The translations under genes and the position numbers were made by a program. From positions 34,855-98,854 of the forward strand of contig JAODUP010001153.1 in NCBI GenBank assembly GCA_025642065.1: DNA of 64,000 nt, in the 5' to 3' direction. Positions 1 through 10,971 of this stretch are shown piece after piece (positions within the stretch are counted from its first letter, which is position 1; each line of letters begins with the position of its first letter). Origin of the DNA: Paralvinella palmiformis (lineage: Eukaryota; Annelida; Polychaeta; Terebellida; Alvinellidae). The notes beneath the pieces were generated by a model, which saw nothing but the letters and a program-made list of their open reading frames with translations, searched no databases and was not told where the DNA came from.

Positions 1-388
1 CGTATAACCCAGAATAAACAATCAAATAGATTCGTGTACTGTTTTGTGGCTGAATCAAAAAAAATTATATCATATGAAATATCAACAGTGAGTTGACGTA
101 TTCAGTGAATATATATATATATATATATATTCATTGAGTTGGTCGATATCTATCACTATAGCAGTTGACCAGCACCAAGTACAAGGGGGAATTTAAGCCA
201 ATGCATAAAAGAGATATTCCCTATCTCTAACGGTGTTCACATAAATATTCCGAGTTACCGATGCAATACAGCCGTGAATATCGACAGCTTTGTGTACGGC
301 ACATTTTCGGTAATCTCCAATTTACGTACACCTTTAGGCAGACATAAGATTTATTTCGATGCCATTAACCATTTTGCCTATCTTAAAG

Positions 389-464
<76 letters not shown>

Positions 465-1641
465 CAACACCCATCTGAAGTCAGGTTTTCTCCTAATATA
501 ATTCCTGATATCAGACGGGGAGATGTCGAAATGAACAACTTTATATAGCAAATAATTACACAGCGGCCTGTAGACGGAGATGATCGGTTAATAAATATTA
601 CTGTATCTATGTTGTGTCCAAGTTTTCCTATTTCCCTTTACCTGTTTATTATCTGTGTGTACGTGTCCAGCATAATTAACTATGCACAGAATGTATAGGT
701 CTGTTTAGGCTATAACAAAACGTAGGTTTAGATTCTAAACGTTAAAATCTACTTCATTGATTCTACAATGCAAATAGTGAGAAAAAACTCAGTTTGTACC
801 TGTTAAATTGAGTGACTGCACATGGCCGATAGACGAACTCTGATGAAACATCCCCAAAACGTTGGTAACTTAGTTTGATTCGACCATATATGTGATGCGT
901 CTCCATCAATTAAATGGAAATATATGATTATATTTTCTTTCTTTATAAGAATTATAGTTTCAGAATCCACCCATTTTCACACATTAAATTGACCAACAAA
1001 CCACAAAAATAACTTTATAACTACCTCTCTCTCAACCCCCCCCCCAAGAATACTCTCATATAGTATCTGGTGCACGCACTTTGTCATGCTGAAGTGCAAA
1101 TTAGTGTCAAGAGAAAAGTTCTTGCGCGGCGCCGATAAAACTAAATGGTGTTCCATTGTATAATAAAGTGCCGTGGAAAAGAATTGTCAAATCTGGTGCG
1201 TTAAAGCATGAATTAGTGGAAATATGGTTTGGCATATTACATTAAAAGCAAACAAGTACAGTTTCATCGGAGTAAAAAGTTCCAATATTCAGCATACGTA
1301 CCTTAAACAAATATCATCGTAATGTCTGCCAGTAAAGTAACATCATGTAGTCATTTCCAATTGGCTTCGTTGTCTAGTTCGTTTATTATGTTCTTCTCTT
1401 CCATGTCATGCCGTTCAATCCTCGGACTATCAACCCGGTCTATAGTATGTTTAAATCTCCATTATAAGGCTTCGGCCAGAACAAAGAGTGGCAAACTCCT
1501 CAGCAATATGACTCTGACGTGTGGTCGTGGAATAACTCTGCTCTGACCCAGACTAGACCAAAACACTGATCACACTCACTCACGCACCCACTCACTCGTT
1601 AACCGACTCAGCCACTCACTTAACTATATACTCTTCCCTAG
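1..1641. other. Noncoding 5' flank with microsatellites
   Basis: No convincing gene lies here. It holds (TA)n at about 109-131, a (CA)n-(TA)n compound microsatellite at about 388-463, and a degenerate CACT-rich tract at about 1570-1620 directly before the splice acceptor of the AChBP-like exon. A short frame at about 1477-1560 reads WSWNNSAL and resembles the loop-D tryptophan region of nicotinic-receptor-like proteins, but it hits a stop and lacks a fitting donor, so it is not called as an exon. Confidence 0.5.
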
Positions 1642-1969
1642 CTTGGAGCCAAAAATGGAGCTGGACACCAGAGTGAGATCTAAGGTGGCGTCGACCGGTC
1701 AAGTGACGGTGGAAATCCCAACCCAGCTGTTGGTACACTGTGGCCGGCCTCGAGACTCCAGAGCCAACTGGGAGTGTTTCCTCAGGTTCTCCAGCTGGAC
1801 GTACGACAACGACGAACTGGACCTACAGCTGGTGGGCGAGAAGCGAGCCGATATGACCAACTACGATGATAGGGTGTGGCTTATAGCGGGTAACACCGCC
1901 TGGACGGCGAACTCCACCAGGGAACACCACAAGGAGATCGGATACTCCATTAAAATCCTCAGACGCTGA
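1642..1969 (+). CDS. AChBP-like / Cys-loop receptor ligand-binding domain, last exon (partial gene)
   Basis: This is the C-terminal half of a pentameric ligand-gated-receptor extracellular domain. The acceptor is at 1640-1641 (pyrimidine tract then AG); the frame runs from there to a TGA at 1967-1969. Visible are STGQVTVEIPTQLLVHC (the strand before the Cys loop), a short Cys loop of C-x11-C, FSSWTYDNDELDLQL (the classic SWTY strand), and the final strand GYSIKILRR. A membrane receptor would run from here into TM1, but this frame stops, as in molluscan soluble acetylcholine-binding proteins, whose Cys loop is also shortened (C-x12-C in Lymnaea, from memory). The acceptor matches the receptor intron that follows the YN motif. 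Oddities: loop C has no vicinal cysteine pair (NSTREHHKEIG instead), so classical nicotinic agonist binding is unlikely. Upstream exons are not recognisable. It could be a diverged soluble receptor or a dying copy; the uninterrupted frame favours a real exon. Confidence 0.68.
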
Positions 1970-2180
1970 GACGACCCCCGATGATATAGTAACCTAGGTA
2001 GAGTAGACTTTATATGAGTAACGTAGATATGATAGAGTTACTAGATGAATGTCGTCAAAAGCACAAAGTTGTAGCCAGAATTATTCACGATGAGCTTCTA
2101 AATGTGACACTCATCGGATGTCCGGAAGTTATTGTTTCTACAGGTTAATCACCTGACAGGTATTCAGACAGGAAAGAGAG

Positions 2181-2223
<43 letters not shown>

Positions 2224-2224
2224 C

Positions 2225-2276
<52 letters not shown>

Positions 2277-2996
2277 GCTCACATATTTACTTGTGTATTA
2301 CTTGTACTAATAAAAGCATTCTTAAAATGTATTTTTGTTTTGATTAGATGTTTCACAATTTAACCCAACAATTATTACTTTTTTACATATATTACTTTCT
2401 AATGTTTTATCCTTTAGGCCAAAGAAAATTGATTGTGTGTTTCCTGTTTTATGAAATTTTCAAATTGGGTAGGTAGGTAGGGATTGTTTTCTTTCTTTTT
2501 AATAACACATTTTCTTGTCAGATACATAAATTCATCGCCCATGGTCAACATAGACTATGTCTATCTACCAAGATCACAACTTTTTAATTTACATATTTTT
2601 GGTTTGGCCTAACTGTTGCCAAATATCACAACTTTTTATTTGCATAAATTTCAAGAAATAACCGATTTCTCTAATACACTAAAAAGCGTATTTTTGCAAT
2701 TCATTATTATTTCCAAATGTCAAGGCTAGTACTAGTAGCAGACATGTCAGACTAGAACATCGTGATAGTTTTACGTAAAAGAATTAACCAAATAAACTTA
2801 ATAATTTAGGTTTAGGTTTATAGATATTCGTATAGATTTGTATGCTAGGTCTATGTAGCAACCAGTTTGTTGATAGCATGAGATATTGAAAAATGTTAAG
2901 TGGGAATATTACAAACCATGTGCAGATGCCGCTATACTCCTTGTGTGCTGAAGAATCTATTAAAATACGAACAAAACGAACTGACTACATATCAAC

Positions 2997-3114
2997 CAAC
3001 CAGAGAGCTTAAATATAGAGAGGCGTTACTCTTGCTGCGCCATGTTGAATTTTGAACCAGTGGCGCCTCCAGCGACCGGAGGTATTTCTCAGATAAACAT
3101 AAGCTCTCTGGTTG
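2997..3114. mobile_element. Short inverted-repeat element (MITE-like)
   Basis: A 14-bp perfect inverted repeat (CAACCAGAGAGCTT at 2997-3010 and its complement at 3101-3114) encloses about 90 bp of comparatively GC-rich sequence. No clear target duplication was found. The last bases recur at about 6785-6797 in the same window. Confidence 0.4.
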
Positions 3115-4671
3115 TCCACATGTAATCGTGTACATGTGTGCGCATGGTTGAAATGAATTGCTAATACTAGTACTATATGTTACATGATCACATACTCTTT
3201 TATTAATTAACACTTTAATTGTGCACACATGATATCGAAGAAAACAAAGCTCAGAAACTGTAATTAAGTGATTTCACAGCCCAGTCACTTAATTAATTCA
3301 TAGCCTACAATTTACGATCACTTGACAGCTGATCAGAAAATAATTGAACGTGGTTTAGGTTATTTCACAGCTTCGTTCGTGGAAGGCGCAATTTTCACAA
3401 GTTTTTTTAATGAAAACAATTAGGTATATATGAGGTAAATGCATACAAACATGCTTTATCATGTCAGTTTATCATATTCCATAAATTTTTATTTATTTTG
3501 ATATATACATATAATGATATATACAGCTATTATAACGCAACCATAACGCAATGCACCATATATTCATCATGTCCATTTATCATATATTAACTAAAAAATC
3601 ATAAGTTCATTTAAAGTCTACACCTCAATAATATAGACCATGCAATATATAGGCTTGCCCAGCTGAGAACAAAGAATATACATGGAATATTAACAATGTT
3701 TATGTTTCCGTTAACATGTTAGAGATAGAGAAATTGGTACTTTCATTCAATAAGTGGCATCAAATCTCTTGTGCCAAGGGTTCATCTATAGTTATAATCA
3801 ATCATTTGTTATCAAATGGACAGAATAACCCAAATTGCTTCCAGCTCTAAACTTTTAGCTGAATGTAAATTAATTTTAATGAAGATTTTTTAATATTTAA
3901 TGTAAATGTAAAGGAGAATTTGCAAGTTTTGGAAATATTATTTTTACTTGTTCCTCGGAACCAATCATATATGCATCACCTGTATATTATTAAATAAAAA
4001 GTGTTATTACATTAGAGTATTAACACCCTTGTTAATTGCAAGAATGGCTGATTTAGAAAATAAAACAGTTAATTCACTTTCAATACAAGATATCATGCAT
4101 AAATACCAATGTTACAGTAATAGGAATCACCCATTGAAATATAATCTATATAATGGTTGATTTTATCCATTCATATCGTCATATCAGATGGCAAAGGTTC
4201 TAAAATAAATAAGTTTGAACTAGACAGGCCGGACTATAACAGCCATGCAAACCGCGCTGAACGTTACTTAGTTTAGTGGCATATATCTATTGAATAAAGT
4301 CTATGCCATTCCTATTAAATGCAAAATTATGATCTGGAGATCATATAACCTTAATGGACTATAAATAAAATCCAAATAAAGCTAGTAAATAGCCTATATT
4401 CACCTTTTCAGTAATTTATTTATAAGTCACTAAAAGCGATAATCACCATGCAAAATCGTGATTCATAGACTTCTAAGCCGAGACCGTAGTGTGAAATTCA
4501 GCCACATGGTGGCACTAGGGGTAATTGAATCCAGTCGGTGGAAAAACTACCATTTTCCTTCTCATGTCGTAAGAAAACGTACAGTCAGGGGTTACTAGAA
4601 TGGGTCGCTCGGCCACCGGAAACACACAATCAATTTTCTTTGGCCTTATTGAAACTAGGCTACATACAATT

Positions 4672-4672
4672 T

Positions 4673-4760
<88 letters not shown>
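4672..4760. repeat. (TA)n microsatellite
   Basis: Almost pure TA dinucleotide run of about 90 bp, with one AAT interruption near its left end. Confidence 0.9.
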
Positions 4761-4762
<2 letters not shown>

Positions 4763-4912
4763 TTATGTAGTCGACTAAAAGATATATTGCTAAATATATA
4801 ATAGCTAAATATATAATAACTATATTTTTAATTTTTTTTTTAAGCAATCCACTCCTCTAAATCATGATGGCTTTGCGCGAAAAAAAACACAATAAAGAGA
4901 GGCATATAAAAT

Positions 4913-6135
4913 AATAATAATAAAAATAAGCGCCCTTCCTAGCAGGAGCCATTCAAAGGCGCTGGACAAATAATACGTAATATAATAATATCCCAAATAA
5001 TGTCTGTAAAAACCCTGTAAGTGATTTAAAAGATAAGAATTATTTATTTGTGAAAACGACCTTGAATAGATGTGTTTTTAGAATAGATTTAAAAAGACGC
5101 ATTTCTAATATTTGCCGGCAACCTATTCCACAAAGTGGGGGGCTGCAACACTAAATGCGCAATCACCATATGACTTGAGCCGTGATACTGGCACCTCCAA
5201 TAGTATCTGACTGGATGACCTGAGTTTTCGGGATGACTTTCTAATGGAAACCAGTTCACACAGGTATTCTGGCGCCATATCATTAATAAGTTATTAACAG
5301 AATCTTAAAATGGATACGCCAATGTAGTTTTTGAAGAATTTGGGTGATATGATCATATTTTCTAGTATTTATTACAATCCGAGCTGCACTATTCTGAATT
5401 CACTGAAGGCGATTAATGTTATAATCAGATATGCCATATAACAGGGAGTTACAATAGTATATACAAGATGTAACAAAGGCATGAACTACAGTTACAAGTG
5501 ATTCTTGTGTCAAGAATGCTTTTAAACAATGGATGTTCTTAAGATGGTAGTAGGCAGCTCGGCATACTGATGTGACATGTTCATGCATGTTAATACATTG
5601 GTCAAAAATAACCCCTAGATTTTTTACTGACCCATTAGGGGTAATCGAAGATGCACCCATCTGTAATGCTGGTATCTTTAGGGATTTAACACAATGTGGT
5701 GATGCCAAATATAAAATATTTGTTTTATTATCATTTAGTTTTAGAATATTTTGAGTCATCCATAGCTGAATATCAGCAATACAATGTTCTAAATTCTTCA
5801 AGGAAGAGTTGAAATTTAACTCATTGTCAGGATCCAGTGATATATACAGCTGTGTGTCATCACCATACAAGTGATATTTAACCCCATGTTCAGAGATCCC
5901 AAGAGGACTAGTATACATTGAAAATCATTCAAGTACTTTACCTGACAGACAAAACATGAATGTCTTTTAACCTAGAGAAAAATGCATTATGATCAATTGT
6001 ATCAAATGCAGCACCGAACTAATGCTGTTTCAGTGCTGTGACCACTATATTACAGTCCATACTGTGTGTTTTTAATTAATGGTTTTACAAGGGCAGCTTT
6101 CATGGATCTTGCGAAACCACTCAGAAATTATTTTA
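4913..6135 (-). mobile_element. Non-LTR retrotransposon (L2/CR1-like), copy A, degenerate
   Basis: The minus strand carries the 3' half of a reverse transcriptase. An STETALV-like box lies near 6040, and an uninterrupted 172-residue piece (5400-5918) contains the catalytic box YGDDTQLY at about 5856-5867 (active-site DD intact), followed by LKLNDNKT and VKNLGVIFDQ, typical of the thumb region. After a frameshift the C-terminal LWNRLPANIR motif follows (5089-5283). The 3' end is a GGCGCT/AGCGCC-bearing tail closing in (ATT)n at about 4913-4930, so the element runs right to left. Part of the palm domain upstream of the YGDD box is deleted. The same family recurs at 57519 and 62672. Confidence 0.82.
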
Positions 6136-6355
6136 ATACAAGATCCAGTACAAAATAGGCCTATGTCTTTTCAGATAGGTAAAGTTAAATATGTTGGACA
6201 AAAATACTTTTAATTAGACATGAATATTGGCTTGAAACGAATTAACAATTGAAATGAAGTGTTTAACGATCAAGTTTATTTTCAAAATATTTATTTGACA
6301 ATCTTAATGACCAGGAAGCAAGTTCTTACATTTTTTTTAACCTCGTCTTATATAT

Positions 6356-6356
6356 G

Positions 6357-6442
<86 letters not shown>
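6356..6442. repeat. (CA)n-(TA)n compound microsatellite
   Basis: About 42 bp of CA repeat followed by about 40 bp of TA repeat. Confidence 0.9.
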
Positions 6443-6993
6443 TTTTTATTTGTATAATGTCCATTTATCTATAGTCCTGTCACAAATTATTAGTCATTTG
6501 AATTTTGTCTAGTCTAGTCCGCCATCTGCTATGTATATCCGTGATCTTTCTCCTCATGACCATGGAAATAAGGGTTTTCATTTTCTTGCCTTATTCTGGT
6601 ATTTTAATGTATTCATGTGTTGTAATGTTATTATATTATTTACATTAGTTTACAAAATAAATCAAATCAAATAAAAAAATCAATCAAGTTACATCATAGA
6701 AGTTAAACAAGATTTGTTTGATTAAATGTAGCATAAAAGTGAAGAGACAGCTGCCGCTGGGTAGTCTAATCAAAGACTGTTTATTTAAGCTCTCTGGTCT
6801 AATTAAATGTATGTAACTCTGTTCCATGTTTACGTAATCTTCGGAAACTATTTTTAACTGAAATATTTTTAAGAGAATTATATCAGAGAGACTTTGATAC
6901 TCTTGACTAGTTGATACTCTTGGCTGGTTCGTATATAAACATGGTGCGAGTTAGACCCAATCCGTGTCAACTAGAATCAATTATGTTCCGAAT

Positions 6994-7002
6994 CAACCTG
7001 AT
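6994..7002. repeat. Left 9-bp target-site duplication CAACCTGAT
   Basis: CAACCTGAT occurs here immediately before the GACAACTCGTACC-rich end of the MULE-like element and again at 10963-10971 immediately after its other end. Nine bases is the usual duplication length of Mutator/MULE transposons. Confidence 0.7.
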
Positions 7003-7105
7003 GACTTCTAGACAACTCGTACCAAAGATAACCCGTATCCAAGACATCCCGTACCCAAGGTAAGACAACTCTGTCTGAGACAACTCGTACCCCTGATAAA
7101 AACCC
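7003..7105. repeat. Left terminal array of the MULE-like element
   Basis: Contains about five imperfect copies of a 16-22 bp unit with the core ACAACTCGTACC (variants ATAACCCGTATCC, ACATCCCGTACCC). The array is the reverse complement of that at 10843-10962. Confidence 0.7.
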
Positions 7106-7293
7106 AGTAGATCTAACTGCATTTACAAACTCCATGTATAATTTGTACGTGTTTTTTTCATCAATGGAGATTTGTCTAAGTAACTTTGTAACATGCTTTC
7201 TGGGTACTTAGAAACTAAATCAACTAGCTTAGTGTACGAAACATTTTATTTCATGAAGAAATTTTTCCAAATGTCAATAAGGTATAATGGACC

Positions 7294-7390
7294 ACGGGCG
7301 CTCGTACGACGTATACTGATACTGAATCACTATAATAAACTTATTGTATTATAGTGATTCAGTATCAGTATACGTCGTATGAGCGCCCGT
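7294..7390. repeat. Near-perfect 44-bp-arm hairpin
   Basis: Left arm 7294-7337 and right arm 7347-7390 are reverse complements over 44 bp with one difference, separated by a 9-base loop. The single difference would be a G:U pair in a plus-strand transcript. The arms begin with ACGGGCGCTC, GC-rich against an AT-rich background. Confidence 0.9.
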
Positions 7391-7424
7391 GTAATAGACC
7401 AAGAATTTGGAATAACTTCATTTA

Positions 7425-7605
7425 TAACCTAATATGAGTTGTTTCATAGACTGCTTCAATTAACATCCGGTGTTTATTACCTTGTATGTTAGTATATTGC
7501 CTTTAGTTTAATATAAAAACTTGTGTAATCCAAAACATTTCAGATCTTCGACTTGACAGTTTGTTGGTTATTTTATCCCCAGTATTGTTATAGTACGTGT
7601 CAGCG
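7425..7605 (+). repeat. Internal direct repeat DR1 of the MULE-like element
   Basis: About 180 bp, including GCCTTTAGTTTAATAT and TTATCCCCAGTATTGT, recurs in the same orientation at about 10525-10720 with moderate divergence. The two copies flank the transposase region inside the element. Confidence 0.65.
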
Positions 7606-7920
7606 CTGGTCATTCAGGGATATTAAGTGATATTTTATGTAGCTGTTCACAGTGTGCGGCCAGTTCCCTTTGAAGTGGTTGCATTTATATTTGTTAATGA
7701 GGCTAATTAAGTAACATAACTCCGATAAGTATTAAAAAACAGTAACTGCATTTAATACGCCTTATGCCAAATATAATTTTGCATTATCATGACTATGTAT
7801 ACAATCAATTATCAGGACATATACAGGATATATATACAAAGACAAGAAGATCTGAAGTCATATATTACTTACAAATGAATATGAATATTTTCATTTTATA
7901 ATTCATAACATAAGAATATG

Positions 7921-8599
7921 TCACTCGGCCATATGGAGGTCTAACACATCGGCCTCGGTGTGTTGAATTGCTTCGACCACAGGGGCGTATATCTTACCAC
8001 ATTCCTTCATAAGTTTTGACGTTTTGCAGTTTCCGGCGATATACTCACCTCAGAGTTTAAATAATAAACCCTGCCTTGATTTGGCAGTCTCACGCTGATA
8101 TCGCTACAGCTTTCCTTCTCTGACTAGCTTTGACTGCAGTTTGATCCAGTAGTAGAACTAGTACATAAAAAAGAGGCTTGCCATTTAATTACTGCTCGAT
8201 AATTCATGCGTCTGTGCCAACCCTCCACATTATTGTTTGTCCTTACACTCTGGTTGAATACTGACCAGGATTGGGTACGCCATACAGTGCTTTCAATCCA
8301 TGTTGATCTAACATAGTCGCAAAGGGAAGGAGAGAGTCACTCGATGCCTTCTCTTGCAATTTGTTAAATGCCTCCGAAATGTGCTCACTTGGTAGAAATG
8401 GTAGGGCGTACAACTTTCTTAGGTAGTAGTATATGCCGTCACGTTCCATATATGCTGGTTGTAGCCCCGTGTTCTGTGTCTTGTGCCACACAGCTTGTGT
8501 CCAATGATAGGCGCAGCCATTTATTTCCTTGTCCGGGAAGACGCTACACAAACCCTGCCCAATTTTTGAAAAGATACAAGTGCCCAAGTTATATTTCAC
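7921..8599 (-). pseudogene. MULE transposase, C-terminal part, frameshifted
   Basis: The longest frame (8243-8599) reads NGCAYHWTQAVWHKTQ, then YLRKLYALPFLPSEHI, which is the end of the MULE transposase core followed by the family's conserved LPFLP segment. After a frameshift near 8240 the next motif, [13 protein letters not shown], appears near 8200, matching the usual TNNxVExWH motif. A further frame reads KLVREGKL and then RYQRETAKSRQGLLFKL; the C-terminus ends at a TGA at 7921-7923. At least one frameshift and several in-frame stops make it a pseudogene. The N-terminal zinc-binding part and most of the DDE core are missing, probably removed by the retroelement insertion beyond 8600. Confidence 0.8.
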
Positions 8600-8689
8600 G
8601 GTAGACTAGTATATATTTTTTGTAATTAGCATATAAATTATTAGTTCTTTCAAAAATCTAATAAAATAATACCTTTCTCAAAATCCGAG

Positions 8690-10495
8690 ACAAAGCCTAG
8701 CTTATATACCGATGGCTCAGTGGGAAGGAAATCCTTGAACATATACATACATGACGACTTTTACACCTGCTACGCAAGAGTTAATCCGAAAAATCATTCT
8801 GAAGGCCCAATCAAAGTCCTGTGAATTAGACCCTCTCCCTACACATCTTCTGAAAGACTGCCTAGAACTTCTACCCCCATTGATCACTGCTATAATCAAC
8901 GGTTCTCTGACTGAGTCCAAAGTTCCATTAAACTTCAAGAAAGCCATCGTGCGACCACTACTGAAAAAAAACAAGTTTAGACAAGGAGATTTTAACGAAC
9001 TACCGACCTGTTTCTAACTTGCCCTATCTGTCCAAAATCCTGGAGAAAGTTGTGGCTAAACGTCTCGAGCAGCATCTCAATGCTCACCATCTACATGATA
9101 ACCTCCAGTCTGCTTATCGCTCCTGTCACTCCACAGAGACGGCTCTACTTAGGGTCCATCATGATATTACCATGGCTCTCGACAGCAAGTGTATGGCAGT
9201 GTTAGTATTACTGGACTTATCCGCCGTATTCGACGTCATCGATCGTGGAATTCTCTATGAACGTCTTGAACACTCGTATGGGATATGTATTGATGCTCTC
9301 AATTGGATTGATTCCTAATTTAGTAACATAACCAAGTGTGTGGCTGTCGGTCATCTACATCTACTGACAAACATCTGAATTTCCGGGTACCACAGGGTTC
9401 GGTCCTTGGACCACGCAAGTACTGTCTATACTCCAAACCGATTGGTGAAATATGTCGTTGACACAACCTACTATATCATTGTTACGCAGATGAAACTCAG
9501 GTATACATGGTAATTCGGCCTTCTGACTCTTAGGATAATCGTGCTACCAAAATGGAAGGCTGAATGGCAGACATTAGCTTATGGATAAGTTTCAATATGC
9601 TGAAACTAAACCAGGATAAAACTGAACTGATTGTTTTCTCATCAAATCACCAAGCTAAGAAAACTCAGGATTTCCATCTAATAGTTGGTGATAGTGTTGT
9701 TAATACTGTGCATTCTGTGAGGAACCTAGGTGTGTACCTGGATAGCTCACTTACCATGGGCAAACAGTTCAATGCTGTTTCCAGGGCCTGTTATTACCAG
9801 ATACGAAACATTGGCTGCATCCGCCAGTGCATAACAACAGATACCTGCAAAACGCTAGTCAACTCCTTGGTTACATCCCACCTTGATTATGGCAATGCCC
9901 TTCATTATGGTATCCTCAAATTGTTAACAGCTCGTCTACAAGGAGTACAAAACAGTGCTGCTCGTCTAATTACCCGCACTCGGAAGAGGGAACACATCAC
10001 TCCAGTGTTGAAATCTCTACATTGGCTACCGGTGGTGTATATACCTCTGTACAAGCTCCTCATGTATACATACAAAGCGCTCAATAGCACAGCTCCTGTA
10101 TATCTGGAGGAACTTGTGATACACTACCATCCAAGACGTTCACTGAGATCGGAGTCGGGTTGCCTGCTATGTGTGCCAAAGAAACGAACGCAACCTATGG
10201 AAATCGCTGTTTCAGCAAGTCAGCTGCCTCCCTGTGGAACAATTTACCAATGATAACTAGGCAGTCCAAGTCCCTCAACTTGTTCAAGAAGAATGTTAAG
10301 TTGCATTTCTTTGACATTGCATATTCATAGCCATGTTATCATTGTTTTAACGTCTAAATCGAAAATTGTTTATAATGTTTTAAAGTCTATACTTGTTACA
10401 TGTTTAACTACTTATTTTATCTGTAAAGCGCTTTAGGGTAATTTTAATCCAATTATATAGAGCGTTATGTAAAATATATTATTATTATTATTATT
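8690..10495 (+). mobile_element. Non-LTR retrotransposon (L2/CR1-like), second family, degenerate
   Basis: Plus-strand reverse transcriptase in three frames. First piece 8751-9000: [16 protein letters not shown] and the AIVRPLLKK motif. A frameshift near 8990-9020 then gives [17 protein letters not shown] and STETALLRVHHDI, followed by the degraded catalytic region LDLSAVFDVIDR. The second catalytic box reads YADET at 9483-9497, so the second active-site aspartate is a glutamate. The C-terminal part (9564-10253) has LKLNQDKTELIVF, VRNLGVYLD, HLDYGNALHYG and LKSLHWLPV. The 3' tail has paired AGCGCTT/AGAGCG motifs and ends in (ATT)n at about 10478-10495. It is nested in the MULE-like element. 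Confidence 0.85.
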
Positions 10496-10524
10496 TAGAA
10501 ATCAAATTATTTTATTAAATATTA

Positions 10525-10720
10525 TTGTGCATTAATAATCTAATATCAGTTGTTTGATACACTGCTTAAATTTTTATTTATTAACATCCTGTGTTTATCA
10601 CCTTGGATATTAATAATTTGCCTTTAGTTTAATATCAAAACTTATGTAATCAAAACTTACGTCAGATCTTCGATTATGTCAGATCTGTTTTCACATCTTA
10701 TCCCCAGTATTGTAATAGTG
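10525..10720 (+). repeat. Internal direct repeat DR2 of the MULE-like element
   Basis: Second copy of the roughly 180-bp repeat at 7425-7605, same orientation, sharing GCCTTTAGTTTAATAT and TTATCCCCAGTATTGT. Confidence 0.65.
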
Positions 10721-10842
10721 TTTACACAACTATGTTTATCACAAGTAGACTGTGCTTTTACCAAGTTTATTTATTTATTTTATTAACGCACCATTACCGT
10801 AGAAAACACATTAAAATACAAGTTAAAAATTTAGGATCAAGA

Positions 10843-10962
10843 GGAGGTACGAGTTGTCTCAGAAGTGGGGTACGAGTTGTCTCAGACGGGGTACGAGTTG
10901 CCTTGGCATGGGTACGAGTTATCTTGGGTACGGAATGTCTTGGATACGAGTTGTCTTGTTAC
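10843..10962. repeat. Right terminal array of the MULE-like element
   Basis: Six or so imperfect units with the core GGTACGAGTTGTCT, ending TTGTCTTGTTAC directly before CAACCTGAT. It is the inverted counterpart of the left array. Frames through it give low-complexity peptides with repeated YEL and are not genes. Confidence 0.75.
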
Positions 10963-10971
10963 CAACCTGAT
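10963..10971. repeat. Right 9-bp target-site duplication CAACCTGAT
   Basis: Exact match to 6994-7002; see the MULE-like element. Confidence 0.7.

Larger units (their letters stand above)
1970..4912. other. Intergenic, no gene seen
   Basis: AT-rich sequence with a (CA)n-(TA)n compound repeat at about 2181-2274, a 122-bp MITE-like sequence at 2997-3114 and a long (TA)n tract at about 4672-4760. Open frames here are short, lack known motifs or lie in the repeats. Confidence 0.5.
7003..10962. mobile_element. MULE-like DNA transposon with foldback-type ends (non-functional)
   Basis: A 3.96-kb unit bounded by a 9-bp direct repeat. The two ends are inverted copies of an imperfect array built on the core GACAACTCGTACCC (left array about 7003-7105; right array, opposite orientation, about 10843-10962), the architecture of foldback-type Mutator-like elements. 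Inside, from left to right, are a 44-bp-arm hairpin (7294-7390), direct repeat DR1 (about 7425-7605), a broken MULE transposase on the minus strand (7921-8599), a nested L2/CR1-like retroelement (about 8690-10495) and direct repeat DR2 (about 10525-10720). Transposase, end structure and duplication length agree on superfamily. Its stops and frameshifts mean it cannot be autonomous now. Confidence 0.7.

Noticed and set aside
1347..1455. Minus-strand frame with ERHDMEEKNIINELDNEANW
   Set aside because: Looks protein-like (charged, helical), but it is short and bordered by stops with weak splice signals; no family recognised.
1477..1560. Possible upstream receptor exon (frame with KEWQ and WSWNNSAL)
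   Set aside because: It runs into a stop without a suitable donor and lacks the expected WxPD segment before the next exon, so it stays a suspicion.
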